Part shown: piece after piece, positions 29,404-40,001 of the stretch
Layout of the letters: each line of letters opens with the position of its first letter
Position numbering within the stretch: position 1 is the first letter of the stretch
Assembly: GCA_963810485.1 (NCBI GenBank)
Contig: CAWENQ010000003.1
Location: forward strand, 744,001-808,000
Source of the DNA: DATKFM01 sp963810485
GTDB lineage: Bacteria; Pseudomonadota; Alphaproteobacteria; Dongiales; Dongiaceae
Reading direction: 5' to 3'
DNA length: 64,000 nucleotides
Position numbers and translations under genes: made by a program
The notes under the pieces: model-generated
The model's database searches: none
What the model was told of the DNA's origin: nothing
Seen by the model: the letters and a program-made list of their open reading frames with translations, nothing else

Positions 29404-30816
29404 GTGCACCCCATCATGCTGAGAAATCTGCGACACGATACGGAAGCCCTCTGGGAACTGGATCGCGAGCATATCATCCATCCCTGGATCGAATTGGGGT
29501 CGGCGAAGACACGCCGTCCTCTGGTCGTCGCCGAATCCGAGGGCGTCTATGTCTACGACTCCGACGGTCAGAAGATGATCGACGGCATGGGCGGCATGTG
29601 GTGCGTGAATATCGGCTATGCCCGCGAGGAGATGGCCCAAGCCATCGCCGACCAGGCACGGCGCCTTTGCTATTACTCGCCCTTCGGCATGATTTCGACG
29701 CCGCCCTCGATCGAGTTCGGCGCCAAGCTGGCGGAACATACCCCCGGCGACCTCAAGCATGTGTTCTTCACCACAGGCGGCTCCACCGCCGTGGATTCCG
29801 CGCTGCGCTTCGTCCAGTTCTATTTCAACTTCACCGGCAAGCCGCAGAAGAAGCACGTCATCACCCGGGAATACGCCTATCACGGCAGCACCTATCTCAG
29901 CGCCTCGGTCTCCGGCAAGCCGAGCGATCGCGGCTATCTCGATTTCGTCAGCGATACCATCCACCACCTGCCGGTGCCGAACACCTACCGGCGCCCGGAA
30001 GGCATGACCGAAGAAGAATTCTGCGATCAGTGCGTCGGCGATCTCGAGAAGAAGATCATCGAGCTAGGCCCGGACAAAGTCGCCTGCTTCATCGCCGAGC
30101 CCTTGCTCGCGTCGGGCGGCGTCATCGTGCCGCCGAAGGGCTATCAGAAGCGCACCTTCGACATCTGCCGCAAGTACGACGTGCTCTATATCTCCGACGA
30201 GGTGGTGACCGGTTTCGGCCGCCTCGGCCATATCTTCGCGTCCGAGCCGGTGTTCGGGATCGTGCCCGACATCATCACCTCGGCGAAGGGCCTCACATCA
30301 GGTTATGTGCCGCTGGGCGCGTTCTTCGTTTCGGACCGCCTCTATGAACAGCTCACCGGTCCTGATTCCAAGGGCAAGATGTTCACCAACGGCTTCACAT
30401 ATTCGGCCCACCCGGTTGCCTGCGCCGCCGGCTTGAAGAATCTGGAGATCATCGAGCGGGAGAATCTCTGCGGCCATGTCCGCGAGCTCGGCCCTTATTT
30501 CCAACAGCAGCTTGAGACATTGAAGGACTTGCCTTTGGTCGGCGACGTGCGCGGCAGCCATCTCATGGTCTGCGTCGAGTGCGTTACCGACAAGAAGGCC
30601 AAGACGGCGCCGCCGGCCGAGTGGGAAGTGGGCATGCGCATCTGGCGACACGCCATGCCTCAGGGCCTGCTGATCCGCCCGCTCAGCCATCTGGTCATCC
30701 TGTCGCCGCCCTTGATCATCACCAAGGCGCAGGTCGATCAAGCCGTCGCCGCGCTGCGCAAGGCCATCCAGGCAACGACGGACGATCTCGTGAAAGAGGG
30801 CCTGCTGCAGGCGTAG
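29404..30816 (+). CDS. Class III omega-aminotransferase
   Basis: The 470-residue enzyme matches the beta-alanine/putrescine:pyruvate transaminase group: the N-terminal HPWIELGSAKTRRPLVV, MIDGMGGMWCVNIGY, YYSPFG substrate-pocket segment, HVFFTTGGSTAVDSALRF phosphate-binding loop, Asp in LYISDEVVTGFGRLG, and the PLP lysine in ITSAKGLTSGYVPLGA. It transfers the amino group of a terminal amine to a keto acid. The start could instead be the Met four codons later. It sits downstream of a polyamine-type binding protein, which supports an amine-catabolic role. Confidence 0.9.
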   Translation: MHPIMLRNLRHDTEALWELDREHIIHPWIELGSAKTRRPLVVAESEGVYVYDSDGQKMIDGMGGMWCVNIGYAREEMAQAIADQARRLCYYSPFGMISTPPSIEFGAKLAEHTPGDLKHVFFTTGGSTAVDSALRFVQFYFNFTGKPQKKHVITREYAYHGSTYLSASVSGKPSDRGYLDFVSDTIHHLPVPNTYRRPEGMTEEEFCDQCVGDLEKKIIELGPDKVACFIAEPLLASGGVIVPPKGYQKRTFDICRKYDVLYISDEVVTGFGRLGHIFASEPVFGIVPDIITSAKGLTSGYVPLGAFFVSDRLYEQLTGPDSKGKMFTNGFTYSAHPVACAAGLKNLEIIERENLCGHVRELGPYFQQQLETLKDLPLVGDVRGSHLMVCVECVTDKKAKTAPPAEWEVGMRIWRHAMPQGLLIRPLSHLVILSPPLIITKAQVDQAVAALRKAIQATTDDLVKEGLLQA

Positions 30817-30992
30817 TTCGCGCCATTATGCCCACTGGTTCGTCCCGCATGGCCATCTGCCGGCCGGTTGCAGGATCATTCGTCGCGCGCGAAATCGAGC
30901 GTCCTGCACAACGCCAGGAAGTACCGCACCTGACGGAGTTCCATGAGGCTCCGGAACCAAATGGTGCGCGAAAGATACCTGCGACTTCCCGT

Positions 30993-31008
30993 TGTGCGGA
31001 ATCGCACA
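30993..31008. promoter_or_regulatory. Crp-like palindrome upstream of the Crp-family gene
   Basis: TGTGCGGAATCGCACA has perfect five-base arms (TGTGC/GCACA) with the 6-base spacer of Crp sites. It lies 70 bases before the start of the Crp-family regulator, where autoregulation would be expected. Confidence 0.5.
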
Positions 31009-31078
31009 GACTTGGAATCCTTAGCAAATAATTCTCCTCCGGCCGGTCCGTTGACAGCCCCGGAGACCTGGATGATGA

Positions 31079-31825
31079 ATGGGGCAAGTCCTTAGATTGC
31101 CAGGGGGCCCCTTGTCCGAATCCGTCCCGAAATCGCTGGCCAGCCTGCCCTTGTTCGCAGGTCTGGACGCCGCTGAACTACGCTCGCTCGAGCAGCATGC
31201 GCGGTGGCGCCACTTCAAGCCCGGCGAGCGCATCCTCGAAAGCGGCAGCGACACGCGGGAGGTGTTCTTCATGATCAGCGGTTCGGCCAGCGCGGTGAAC
31301 TATTCCTTCTCCGGCCGCGAAGTCGCCTTCGCCACCTTCAACGCCGGCGAATTTTTCGGCGAGCTGGCGGCGCTGGACGCCCAGCCGCGTTCCGCCAGCG
31401 TCGTGGCGACGGAGGAATGCACGGTGGCGACGATGTCCGGGGAAGTGTTCCTGGATCTGCTCCGCCGCCGTGTGGAAGTGACATTCAAGGTGTTCCAACA
31501 CCTGGCCGCCATGGTCCGCGCCAGCACCGTGCGCATCATGGAACTCAGCACGCTCGCCGCTGCCGCTCGCGTCTATTCGGAACTCTTGCGCATGGCAAAG
31601 CCCGATGCCGCGGTTACCGGACTCTGGATCGTGCGACCGCTGCCGCCGTTGCGCGAAATCGCCTCCCATGCCAGCACGACCCGCGAAACTGTCACAAGGG
31701 CGCTGAGTCAGCTCTATCCCACCGGCCTGATGCGGCGCAAAGGCCGCAATCTCTTCATCACCGACCGGGCGCGCCTGGAAGTCCTGATCCAGCAGTTGCA
31801 GATGAGCGGCGGCACCAAGGCTTGA
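31079..31825 (+). CDS. Crp/Fnr-family transcriptional regulator
   Basis: Residues 20-140 are a cyclic-nucleotide-binding domain with FMISGSASAVNYS and the phosphate-binding cassette GEFFGELAALDAQPRSASVVA, including the Glu and Arg-Ser that contact cAMP in Crp. Residues 160-240 hold a winged helix whose recognition helix reads TTRETVTRAL. This keeps the Arg-Glu-x3-Arg spacing (R180, E181, R185) with which E. coli Crp reads TGTGA half-sites. No cysteine cluster for an Fnr iron-sulfur centre is present. Crp-like palindromes lie upstream (30993) and downstream (31928). Autoregulation and cAMP response are inferred. Confidence 0.9.
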   Translation: MGQVLRLPGGPLSESVPKSLASLPLFAGLDAAELRSLEQHARWRHFKPGERILESGSDTREVFFMISGSASAVNYSFSGREVAFATFNAGEFFGELAALDAQPRSASVVATEECTVATMSGEVFLDLLRRRVEVTFKVFQHLAAMVRASTVRIMELSTLAAAARVYSELLRMAKPDAAVTGLWIVRPLPPLREIASHASTTRETVTRALSQLYPTGLMRRKGRNLFITDRARLEVLIQQLQMSGGTKA

Positions 31826-31927
31826 CGGTAGTCACCGCTTTGGCGGTGTTTCATATCTGTTGCAGCGCAATATTGTGGTAGCATACGCGCTCAGCACATA
31901 TGCTTTCGAACAATTTTCCCCCGACAA

Positions 31928-31943
31928 TGTGATGATTGTCACC
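31928..31943. promoter_or_regulatory. Crp-like site TGTGA-N6-TCACC
   Basis: TGTGATGATTGTCACC matches 9 of 10 core Crp positions. It lies 92 bases upstream of the hypothetical gene at 32035 and overlaps an inverted repeat GACAAT-N6-ATTGTC (31923-31940). Confidence 0.5.
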
Positions 31944-32034
31944 GAGAGCCGCTATGCGTCTCCACTAGGCTCTGTGCAACGACTAAGGGCTTCCGGCAAT
32001 CGGGGCCACATGCACAAACTCGGGGAATACTGGC

Positions 32035-32475
32035 GTGGCATCGGACATCTCAGGCATCTGGGCGTTGATCAGCGGAATTGAGAAGGCGCCAGATGTGCCG
32101 GGATTGGAACAGACTGGGCAGTCCATTGAAGCCTGGATTCGCAAGCATATTCGCATCGACGCTGTCGTCATCGTCCGCCACGCTCAGCGGAACATGGTGG
32201 AATTCAGCCTCGACCGCGTTGTCAACATCAACTTCCAGACCGACCGGCTGACCCTTGAAAATCATGGGACTTTCCGGTTTGACGGCAGCGGGATTTCGAG
32301 CCGCAAGAATGCACTCACGATGCTGGCGCCGGAATCCGACGTGATCGATGCCGCGATGAGCGGCCAGGCCTGGATCAATGGGCGCCCCGGTTATCGACGG
32401 CCGTTGCCGCCTGCCGAGCTCGTCCTGGCGAATCGCCTTACGGACACAGACCCGGACGTTCCGGCCGTCGCCTAG
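32035..32475 (+). CDS. Conserved-looking protein of unknown function, 146 aa
   Basis: The protein is soluble with no signal peptide. It has a helical start, then a beta-rich middle (IDAVVIVRHAQRNMVEFSLDRVVNINFQTDRLTLEN) and a Pro-rich end. I do not recognise a family. It converges with pbpC (5 bases between stop codons) and follows the Crp-family gene after 209 bases that contain a Crp-like site, so it may belong to that regulon. Codon use is ordinary for the window. Confidence 0.6.
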   Translation: MASDISGIWALISGIEKAPDVPGLEQTGQSIEAWIRKHIRIDAVVIVRHAQRNMVEFSLDRVVNINFQTDRLTLENHGTFRFDGSGISSRKNALTMLAPESDVIDAAMSGQAWINGRPGYRRPLPPAELVLANRLTDTDPDVPAVA

Positions 32476-32479
32476 GCGG

Positions 32480-34582
32480 CTATTTTATCCAGACTTCTGC
32501 GCTGGCTGCCCGGCCTGTGGCGTCGATGACGGTGATTCGCGCCGCCCCGCCGCCGTCGGGCTCCCATTCCGCTTTCCGCCGGAATGGCATCGAATTGACC
32601 GACTTCCCATTCACCAGCCAGAGCAGCGGCATCTTTCCACCGGCGGCTTCCAGCGGCAGCGACTGATAGCCGCCGGCGGCCGAGAGCTGCAGCGTGGCGC
32701 CATCGACCGGAAACGAAATCCGCGGCGTGTCGGCGGCCAGCGATGCGTTGGCGAAACTGCCGCGCCCCTCAAAGCGCTGAAGACCGGCAGGCAGCGCCGC
32801 GTTGGTGGCCACCAGCACCCCTGCCGGGCGCGCCGGATTGGCGATGCCGTTCGCGCCGGGCACCGGTGGCAGCAGATCGAAGATGTCGTAGAGCACTGGC
32901 GCCGCGGCCTCGCGTCCGATGCGTCCCGGCGAAAACGTCCCGTCCGGCCGGCCTATCCACACTCCTACCGTGAAGGCGGCATCGAAGCCGATCGCCCAGG
33001 CATCGCGGAAGCCATAGGACGTGCCGGTCTTGAAGGCGACCGCATGGCCGCGTTTTCGGTGCTGCGGCGGGATCGCATTGGGCGGCGGCGGCGCTTCCTC
33101 CAGGATGCGCGTGATGTACCAGGCCGCCACCGGACTCATCAGCGGCACCGCCGACTCTGCCGATGGCGAGGGGACCGCCTCGAACTGCAGCGGCTTCGCC
33201 ATTCCACCATCGGCGATGCCGGCATAGAGCTTCACCAGATCTTCCAGCGACGTGCCGACACCGCCCAGTGCAATCGGCAGGCCGGGCATGGTCACCTCAC
33301 CCGGCAAGCGCAAGGGCGCGCCGGCGCGCTTCAGCGTGGCGGTCAGTTTGAGCGGCCCGATCCGGTCCAGCAGCGCGACCGCCGGCAGATTCAGCGAAAG
33401 CTGCAGCGCCTCCCGCGCCGAAAGCTCGCCGCGATAGAAATGATCGAAATTCTCCGGCGCGTAGTCGCCGAAGCGCATGGGTTCGTCGATGACGATGGTC
33501 TCCGGATGAACGATGAGTTCGTCGAAGGCCATGCCATAGATGAACGGCTTCAGCGTCGATCCCGGTGAGCGGATCGCCCGCACCATGTCATTCTGGCCAT
33601 ATCGGCCGGCATCCCAGAAATCACCGGACCCCACATAGGAGCGGACCGCACGCGTGGCGTTCTCGACCACCAGCACCGCCACGGTGGCCCCGGGTTCGAG
33701 CTGATCCTGCACCCGCTGCGCCAGCGCTTCGATCTGCGCCTGCAACGTGCCATCAATACCAGTCTCAATCACCTGACCGTCGCCCGAACGCCCATGCAGC
33801 CGTTCCGCCAGATGGGCAGCCCGGCGGATCGCCGGCCGGCGCAGCGACGGCACGGGCTCCCCCGCCGCCTCGGCCGCGGACTGCAATGTCATCACGCCGA
33901 GCTCGACCATGCGCTGAAGGATACTGTCGCGCTGAGTTCGCGCCGCTGCACCATTCCGGTCCGGCCGCAGCCGCTCCGGCGATTGCGGCAGGCTGACCAG
34001 CAGCGCCGCCTCGGCATCCGACAAATGCGAAGGCTCGCGCCCAAAGTAGAACAGCGACGCCGCGCGCACGCCCTCGAGATTGCCACCATAGGGCGCCAGC
34101 GTGAGATACATGTCGAGGATCTCGCGCTTGCCGTAATGCCATTCGAGCTGCAGCGCCCGGGCCATCTCGATCAGCTTCGCGCCGAGCGTCCGCTGCCGCG
34201 GCTCCAGCAAGCGCACGGTCTGCATCGTCAGTGTCGATGCACCGGAAACGATCCGGCCGCGCTCGACCAACTGCGCCACCGCGCGGCCGAGAGCCAGGGG
34301 ATCGACGCCCCAATGGCTGTAGAACCGCTTGTCCTCATAGGCGACGAGCATCCGGAGATAGCCGGGATCGACCTCATCGATTCTGACCGGCAGCCGCCAG
34401 GCGCCATCCGCCGCCGTGAATGCCTGCAACAGATTGCCGTCGCGATCGAGCACCAGCGTCGACTGGCGGTCCAGCCGTTGGAGATTTGGCGGGAATAGCC
34501 AGTCCAACGCGACAATGGCGACAGCGGCCACGACAACCGCCGCCGCCATCACGCCGATCCAGCGCTGCCATCGCTTGAACAT
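32480..34582 (-). CDS. pbpC: Penicillin-binding protein 1C
   Basis: After one membrane helix (residues 8-30) comes the GT51 glycosyltransferase domain with catalytic Glu in YEDKRFYSHWGVDPLALGRA, GASTLTMQ and KLIEMARALQLEWHYGKREILDMYL. The transpeptidase domain has SPGSTLKPF (nucleophile Ser), SLNLPAV and KTGTSYG. The C-terminal 90 residues are the BiPBP_C immunoglobulin-like domain typical of PBP1C. ATG 34582 has AAGAGG upstream; a TTG 21 bases earlier is less likely. It follows the alpha-2-macroglobulin gene by 21 bases, the classical YfhM-PBP1C pairing thought to couple periplasmic defence with wall repair. Confidence 0.93.
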   Translation of the reverse strand: MFKRWQRWIGVMAAAVVVAAVAIVALDWLFPPNLQRLDRQSTLVLDRDGNLLQAFTAADGAWRLPVRIDEVDPGYLRMLVAYEDKRFYSHWGVDPLALGRAVAQLVERGRIVSGASTLTMQTVRLLEPRQRTLGAKLIEMARALQLEWHYGKREILDMYLTLAPYGGNLEGVRAASLFYFGREPSHLSDAEAALLVSLPQSPERLRPDRNGAAARTQRDSILQRMVELGVMTLQSAAEAAGEPVPSLRRPAIRRAAHLAERLHGRSGDGQVIETGIDGTLQAQIEALAQRVQDQLEPGATVAVLVVENATRAVRSYVGSGDFWDAGRYGQNDMVRAIRSPGSTLKPFIYGMAFDELIVHPETIVIDEPMRFGDYAPENFDHFYRGELSAREALQLSLNLPAVALLDRIGPLKLTATLKRAGAPLRLPGEVTMPGLPIALGGVGTSLEDLVKLYAGIADGGMAKPLQFEAVPSPSAESAVPLMSPVAAWYITRILEEAPPPPNAIPPQHRKRGHAVAFKTGTSYGFRDAWAIGFDAAFTVGVWIGRPDGTFSPGRIGREAAAPVLYDIFDLLPPVPGANGIANPARPAGVLVATNAALPAGLQRFEGRGSFANASLAADTPRISFPVDGATLQLSAAGGYQSLPLEAAGGKMPLLWLVNGKSVNSMPFRRKAEWEPDGGGAARITVIDATGRAASAEVWIK

Positions 34583-34603
34583 GGCCGCTTGCCTCTTAAG
34601 CAA

Positions 34604-37600
34604 CTACTTCACCGCGGTCACCGTCACCCGGCCCATCACCGTGCGGGCGCGGTATTGCGGCTGGTACATGTCCTCGACCTCCGCCGCCGGCAGGCTGTAG
34701 ACGCCCGGCGTCACCGCCCGCACCAAATAGGCAACGCGGAAATCCCGCCGGCCATAGCCGAGATCGAGAGCCGCCACGAAACGGTCATCGAGGAACTCGG
34801 TATAGGCCGTGGGCGTCTGCTCCGGCAGCCAGCTCAATTGCGAGACGGATTGCGCGTCGGCGAGCCGGGCATTTTCCACCTCGAATCCGGCCGGCAACAG
34901 GTCGACGATCAGCGCCTGATGCTCGACGTAGGTTGAGGTGCTGCCCTCGAGCACCACCACGAACATGTCAGTCTGCTTCACCTGGTCGATCTTCACTTCC
35001 GTGCCGGAGAGACTGTAGTAGCGGCGGTTGAGAGTGAATCCCTCCGCCATCGGCGGCTGCGGCTTCTCCGGAGCACCGATGATCGTCGTCACGGCCCAGA
35101 GGGAGCCGTCGCCAGCATTGGCGACTGTCAATCCAGCCGCGAGATCCGCCGCATCGGGCTTGAGGTTCAGGGGTGTGTCCCGGGGCGCCTGAGGCACGCC
35201 GTTCAGCGACACGGTGATTGAACTCGCCCGTTCCTCCGCCACGCTCTTGGCGGCCATGATCAGCCAGGCCTGCTCCTGCGTGCTCAGATACGTCTGAGCG
35301 AATTGCAGGCCGGCCAGCCGCTCCACCAGCGGCAGCGGATCCTCGCCGCCGACACCGCTCTCCAGCATCAGCGTCACAACCGCGGCCAAATCGCGCAGCG
35401 AACTGCCGTAGTCGCGCACGCTGCGCCGTTCGCGGTCGAGGCGCACCAGAGCCGCCTTGAACGCGTCCTGCGCCCGTCCCTTGTCGCCCAGCCTGGCCAG
35501 GGCCGCGCCAAGCTGCGCGGCTGCCAGAGCCGACGGCATGGTCCGCCCGTAGTTGTCGAACAGATAGCGGGCGCCCGATAGATCGCCACGGCCGGCCCGC
35601 GCCAGTACATAGTGCGCATAGGCGCGCGAGCTGATCGCATAGGAATCCTCCTGGCGATAGCTGCGGGCATATTCGTCGAGCCATTTCAATCCCTGATCCA
35701 GCGCAACGTCAGGCACATAGTGGCCCTTCTCCTTGGCGCGCAGCAGGAACTCCATGGCATATCCGGACAGCCATGCCTCCGCCTCCGCGCCCGACCACCA
35801 GAGGCCGAAGCCGCCGTCATAGCGCTGCCGCTCGATGACGCTGAAAACCGCGTTCTCAATGCGGTTGTCGAGCACTTGCGTCGACTCGCCACTGCTGTCC
35901 TTGACCCGCCAGAGGTCGGCCACTTCGCTGACATAGAGCAACGGCATGGCCCGGCTCGCGGTCTGCTCGAGGCAGCCATAGGGATACCGATCGAGACTGC
36001 GCAGCAATCCCGGTACATCCAGGTTCGGCGTCGCCGCCACGCTGGCATAGATCTCGCCACTGCCGGGCACGAAGCGCGCTAGCGCGTCGGCGTTCAGCGT
36101 GAGCGACTTGCCGGCCTCAAGACGTTGCGTCGTGCGCTCAAGGATCGGCAGCTGCGGCGCGCGAACGCCCAGCTTCACCGTGCGATCGATGCGGAAGCCG
36201 CCGGGCCCGTTGATCGCCATGGTGATCTGGCCGAGACCGGTGCCCAATGCCTTCACGTTGACACGGAAGTTGGCCGAGCTGCCCACCTGCAGATCCTGCG
36301 ACAGGCTGCCGGCGCCGGTCAGTTGCAGCGGCCCATTGGAGGCCAGAGTCACCTCGTAAAGTCCAGGGGCGCCACTGACATTTTGCATGGAAATGCCGAT
36401 CTCGCTCTGATCGCCCGATGCCAGGAACCGCGGCGTCGATGTCAGCACCACGACGGGATCCCTGACAATGAGCGGCCCTTCGCCGGAGCCGACCTTCGCC
36501 GCATCATACGCCACCGCCATCAACCGCAGCCTGCCGTTGAAGTCCGGCAGGTTCAGCGGCACGCGGGCGGTCCCGTCGGCATTGAGTTTCACGATGCCCG
36601 AGAACAGCGCCACCATCTGGATCGACGTCGGCGGTGCGCCGCGCTTGGCCAGCGACATCGCGTCGCCGCCGGAGCGGATCGTCCCGCGCTTGCCGCTGCG
36701 GCCGTCGATCAGGCTGCCATAGATGTCGCGCAGCTCCAGCCCCAGTTGCCGCTTGCCGAAGAGGTAGGTCACGGGGTCGGGCGTGATAAAATCCGTGAGT
36801 TGGAGAATGCCCTCGTCCACCGCCGCAACGGTGATGTAGGCCTCGGTATTGCTGGCGCCGGTCACGGTTACCGGCACCTCGATGGTTTGGCGCGGTGACA
36901 CATTGTCGGGCAGTTGCAGCGCCACTTGCAGCGTGCGGTTGCTGGTGTCGACACCGAGCCACGCCACGCCGATAGCGCGGCCCGGGCCTGGTTGCCCCTG
37001 CCCGCCATCGGGCCGGTAGGCCGTGGCCAGGACATAGGCGCCGGCGCCCCAGGCCGGATCGATCGGGACGTCGATCTGGGCGCCCTCGGCCGGCACATCG
37101 ATCTGCCGCGTCTCGAGGACGCGGTCGGTTGCGATCAGCACGGTCATCTTGCCGGCAAAGGGCGGCTTCACCGCCACATGGGCGACGTCGCCGGCGCCGT
37201 ACAGTTCCTTGTCTGTCGAGACCTGCAGCTTGTCCGGCGTCGAGCTCGTGCCCGGCGCTGCGTACCAGCCGGCATAGAAGCGAAGGCTGCTGGCCGCGCC
37301 CGCCGCGGGATCGAAGACTTCGAGCCGGTAGCTGCCCCAATCCACGTGGCCGCCGACCTTGACCGGCTGGTCCGCCGCCGTGGCGAAATCGCCGTTCTGG
37401 ATGCGGCCGTCGCGGATGCTGACGTTATAATCCCAATAGCCGTTGCTGTAGTACCACTGATAGTCCCAGTCCTCCTGGATCAGCCGGTACTTCAAATTCG
37501 GCAGCGCCTGCATCTCGCCATTGCCGTTGACGGCGATGACTTCGAACTCTGGCGAGGAGTTCCTGCGCCACTTCGCCGCCGCTGAACAGCGGCTTGATTC

Positions 37601-39834
37601 CCAGCCAGAACTCGCGATTGCGGATCGGCAGATCGATTGAACTCGATCACCGGCCGGCCGCCGAACTCATAGACCTCGACGTTCAGCGTGCCTTTCAGCG
37701 GCTGCGGCGTATCCGGCAGTTGCGTGGCCGTGACCGCGAGATCCACCCGTCCCGTCGCATCGGTGAAGCTGTCCTCTAGCGGCTGCTGCGTGCTGGGGAC
37801 GGATTCATCCGCCAGCGTAAAGGTGTAGTCCCTGAGGTTCGCAAAAGGCGCATAGTCCACGCCGATGGAGAACGTACCCTTCACCTGCAGTTCCGATGCC
37901 GGCGCACCGTAGAGATATTGCGCGTCCACCGTCACCAGCGCCGTCGCATCGGGCTTCAGCGTTACCTGATCCGATTTCAACTTCAGCTCGATGCGCGCCG
38001 GCACCACCTCTTCCACCTGGAAACTGGCGGAGCCGACCGGCGGCCCTTTGGGGTCGACATAAAGATAGGCAGCCCAGGTGCCCGTGCGCGCCGACGGCGA
38101 AATCGGCAGATCGATCTGATAGCCGCCCAGCTTGCCGCCGGTCAGCGGCCGCTTTTCGGCCACGACGCCATCGGGGCGGATGAGTTCAAAGGTTACCGGC
38201 AGGCTGGATTCCGCATAGCCCGAGTTGTTGCGGACCAGCGCCATCAGATGGACCGTCTCGCCCGGCCGGTAGACGCCGCGGTCGGTGTACATGAAGGCGT
38301 CTGTCGCACCTGGCGGCAGGCGGCCGCCGACGCCGCGATCCGATAGGTCGAAGGCCGCCCGCGTCATGTCGATGAAGACGAAATCGCCCGCGGACGTGCG
38401 GGCCATGAGCGCCGTCGCGGTCTTGCCGCCGTCACCGCGCAGCAGCCCCGGCGCGAAGGTCGCGGCGCCGGTCAGATCCGTCGTCGCCTCGGCCAAGGCC
38501 TCGTTGTTCCGTGCGAATAGTTGCAACGCGACGCTAGAGACGGGTTCGCCGGTCGTGAGCGAGCGCACGAAGACGTGGAGGCCATCGGTGCCGGAGGCTG
38601 TCGTCAGCCCGAGGTCGCTGATCACGAACCATTGGGTGGCCCGGTAGTTCCAGGTGTTCACCTCGTCATCCGGCGTCTCGACGATCAGCGCATAGATTCC
38701 CGGTTTCGTTTCCGGCAGCACTTCGCTGATCGGAATGGAAGTCGTGCTGCGTTGATTGCGCGTGCCGTCGATCGCGAGCTGGCCCGACCACAGCTCTTCG
38801 CCCATCTCATCGCGCAGTTGCGATGTCTCATAGCCGTCGATGCCGCGGAACAGGCGGCCTTGATAGATCTGCTGCACCAGATTGCGGTCGGTGATCCGCA
38901 GCAGCCGCAGCTTAACTTCATTGACGTTGACCGTGACGAGCGGAATGCCGTTCTGATCCACCTTCGGAAGGATGTAGTTGTAGCCGGAGAAACCGACAGA
39001 CGGCGCCCGGTCGCCGATGGCAACGGAGAATTCTTCGGAAACGTCCAGCTTCTCGTCATAGATGCTGGGCAGGCCCTTCAGCACCGTCACCTTGTAATTG
39101 GCGCCATAGCCAAGCCCGCTGGCGCAAAGCGTATCGTCGCTCACATGAAAGGCCGCATCGGTCGCCGGCTCGATCTTGACGTAGTCCTCGTAATGCACGG
39201 CGTCCGTCTGCTTCAGCGGGCTGCGGAAGCGCAGGCAGAGCTCCGCCGTATCGCCTTCGGCCCGCGTCTGCTTGGACAGCACGCGGAACGCCATCGCTTC
39301 CTGCAGCGCCTGCATGCGCTGCCACGCCGCATCGTCATAGGCGTAGTTCAGAGCGGTCTGATAGGCCTCGATCGCCTCGCGGGCGCGATTTGACGTGTCC
39401 AGCAATTGGGCGATCGCGATCAGCGCTGCGCCCTTGTCCGCCGGCTGGTCCGCCGCCAGCCGCGCATTATACGCCGCCGCCAGCGCATCGCCGGGACGGC
39501 CACCGCTTTTCAGCGCCGCGCTCAGCGACATCCAGAGTTGATAGTTGTCGCCGCCCAGGGCGACCGCGCGCTCATAGGCCGCGATCGCATCCTGTACCCG
39601 GCCCTTATCAAGAGCGCTGTCGCCCGCAAGCTGGCTGGAGCGGCTGGCCAGGAGATCCGCGTCGAGCGCGAAATGCGCCGTCACTTCGTCGACATAACGC
39701 TTCGCTTCCGGCGCCAGATCCGGCAAATCGTCAGCGCGCGCGGGAAAGGCTGCAATCAAAAGGCCAAAAAGTATGCATAGACGGAAAAGCACAGGGAACC
39801 TCCGGAAATCGGCAATCGTGAGGACTGTTGTCAT
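34604..39834 (-). pseudogene. Bacterial alpha-2-macroglobulin (YfhM type), two frameshifts
   Basis: The gene would encode about 1,740 residues, normal for the family. It starts at MTTVLTIADF (39834) with a Sec signal peptide, has a helical N-terminal part, then MG domains, the bait region, and a thioester motif in YGCLEQTASR inside the alpha-toroid. The frame breaks twice within 90 bases: near 37631-37635 (CGATC where CGCGATC is likely) and near 37548-37552 (one extra base). Between the breaks a third frame reads LPIRNREFWLGIKPLFSGGE, so all of the protein is still encoded. Two close indels with no other decay suggest sequence error. It traps proteases in the periplasm and is paired with pbpC. 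Confidence 0.88.
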
Positions 39835-40001
39835 ACCATAGTTATTAGAATTGCACGCCATCAGACGATCCGGCGGCGCGGCAACCTGACAGAAATTTCA
39901 TCATTCCCAGGGGGTCACGCCTATTGCCTGATACACCCGCAGCAGGCAAAGGGACTTTGTCTTGTCATTATGGCGAAAATTAATCAGATTCGCGACCGAT
40001 C

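Noticed and set aside
34604..39834. Macroglobulin gene read as two separate proteins
   Set aside because: The two frames and a third short frame between them form one continuous family member; two indels explain the split.
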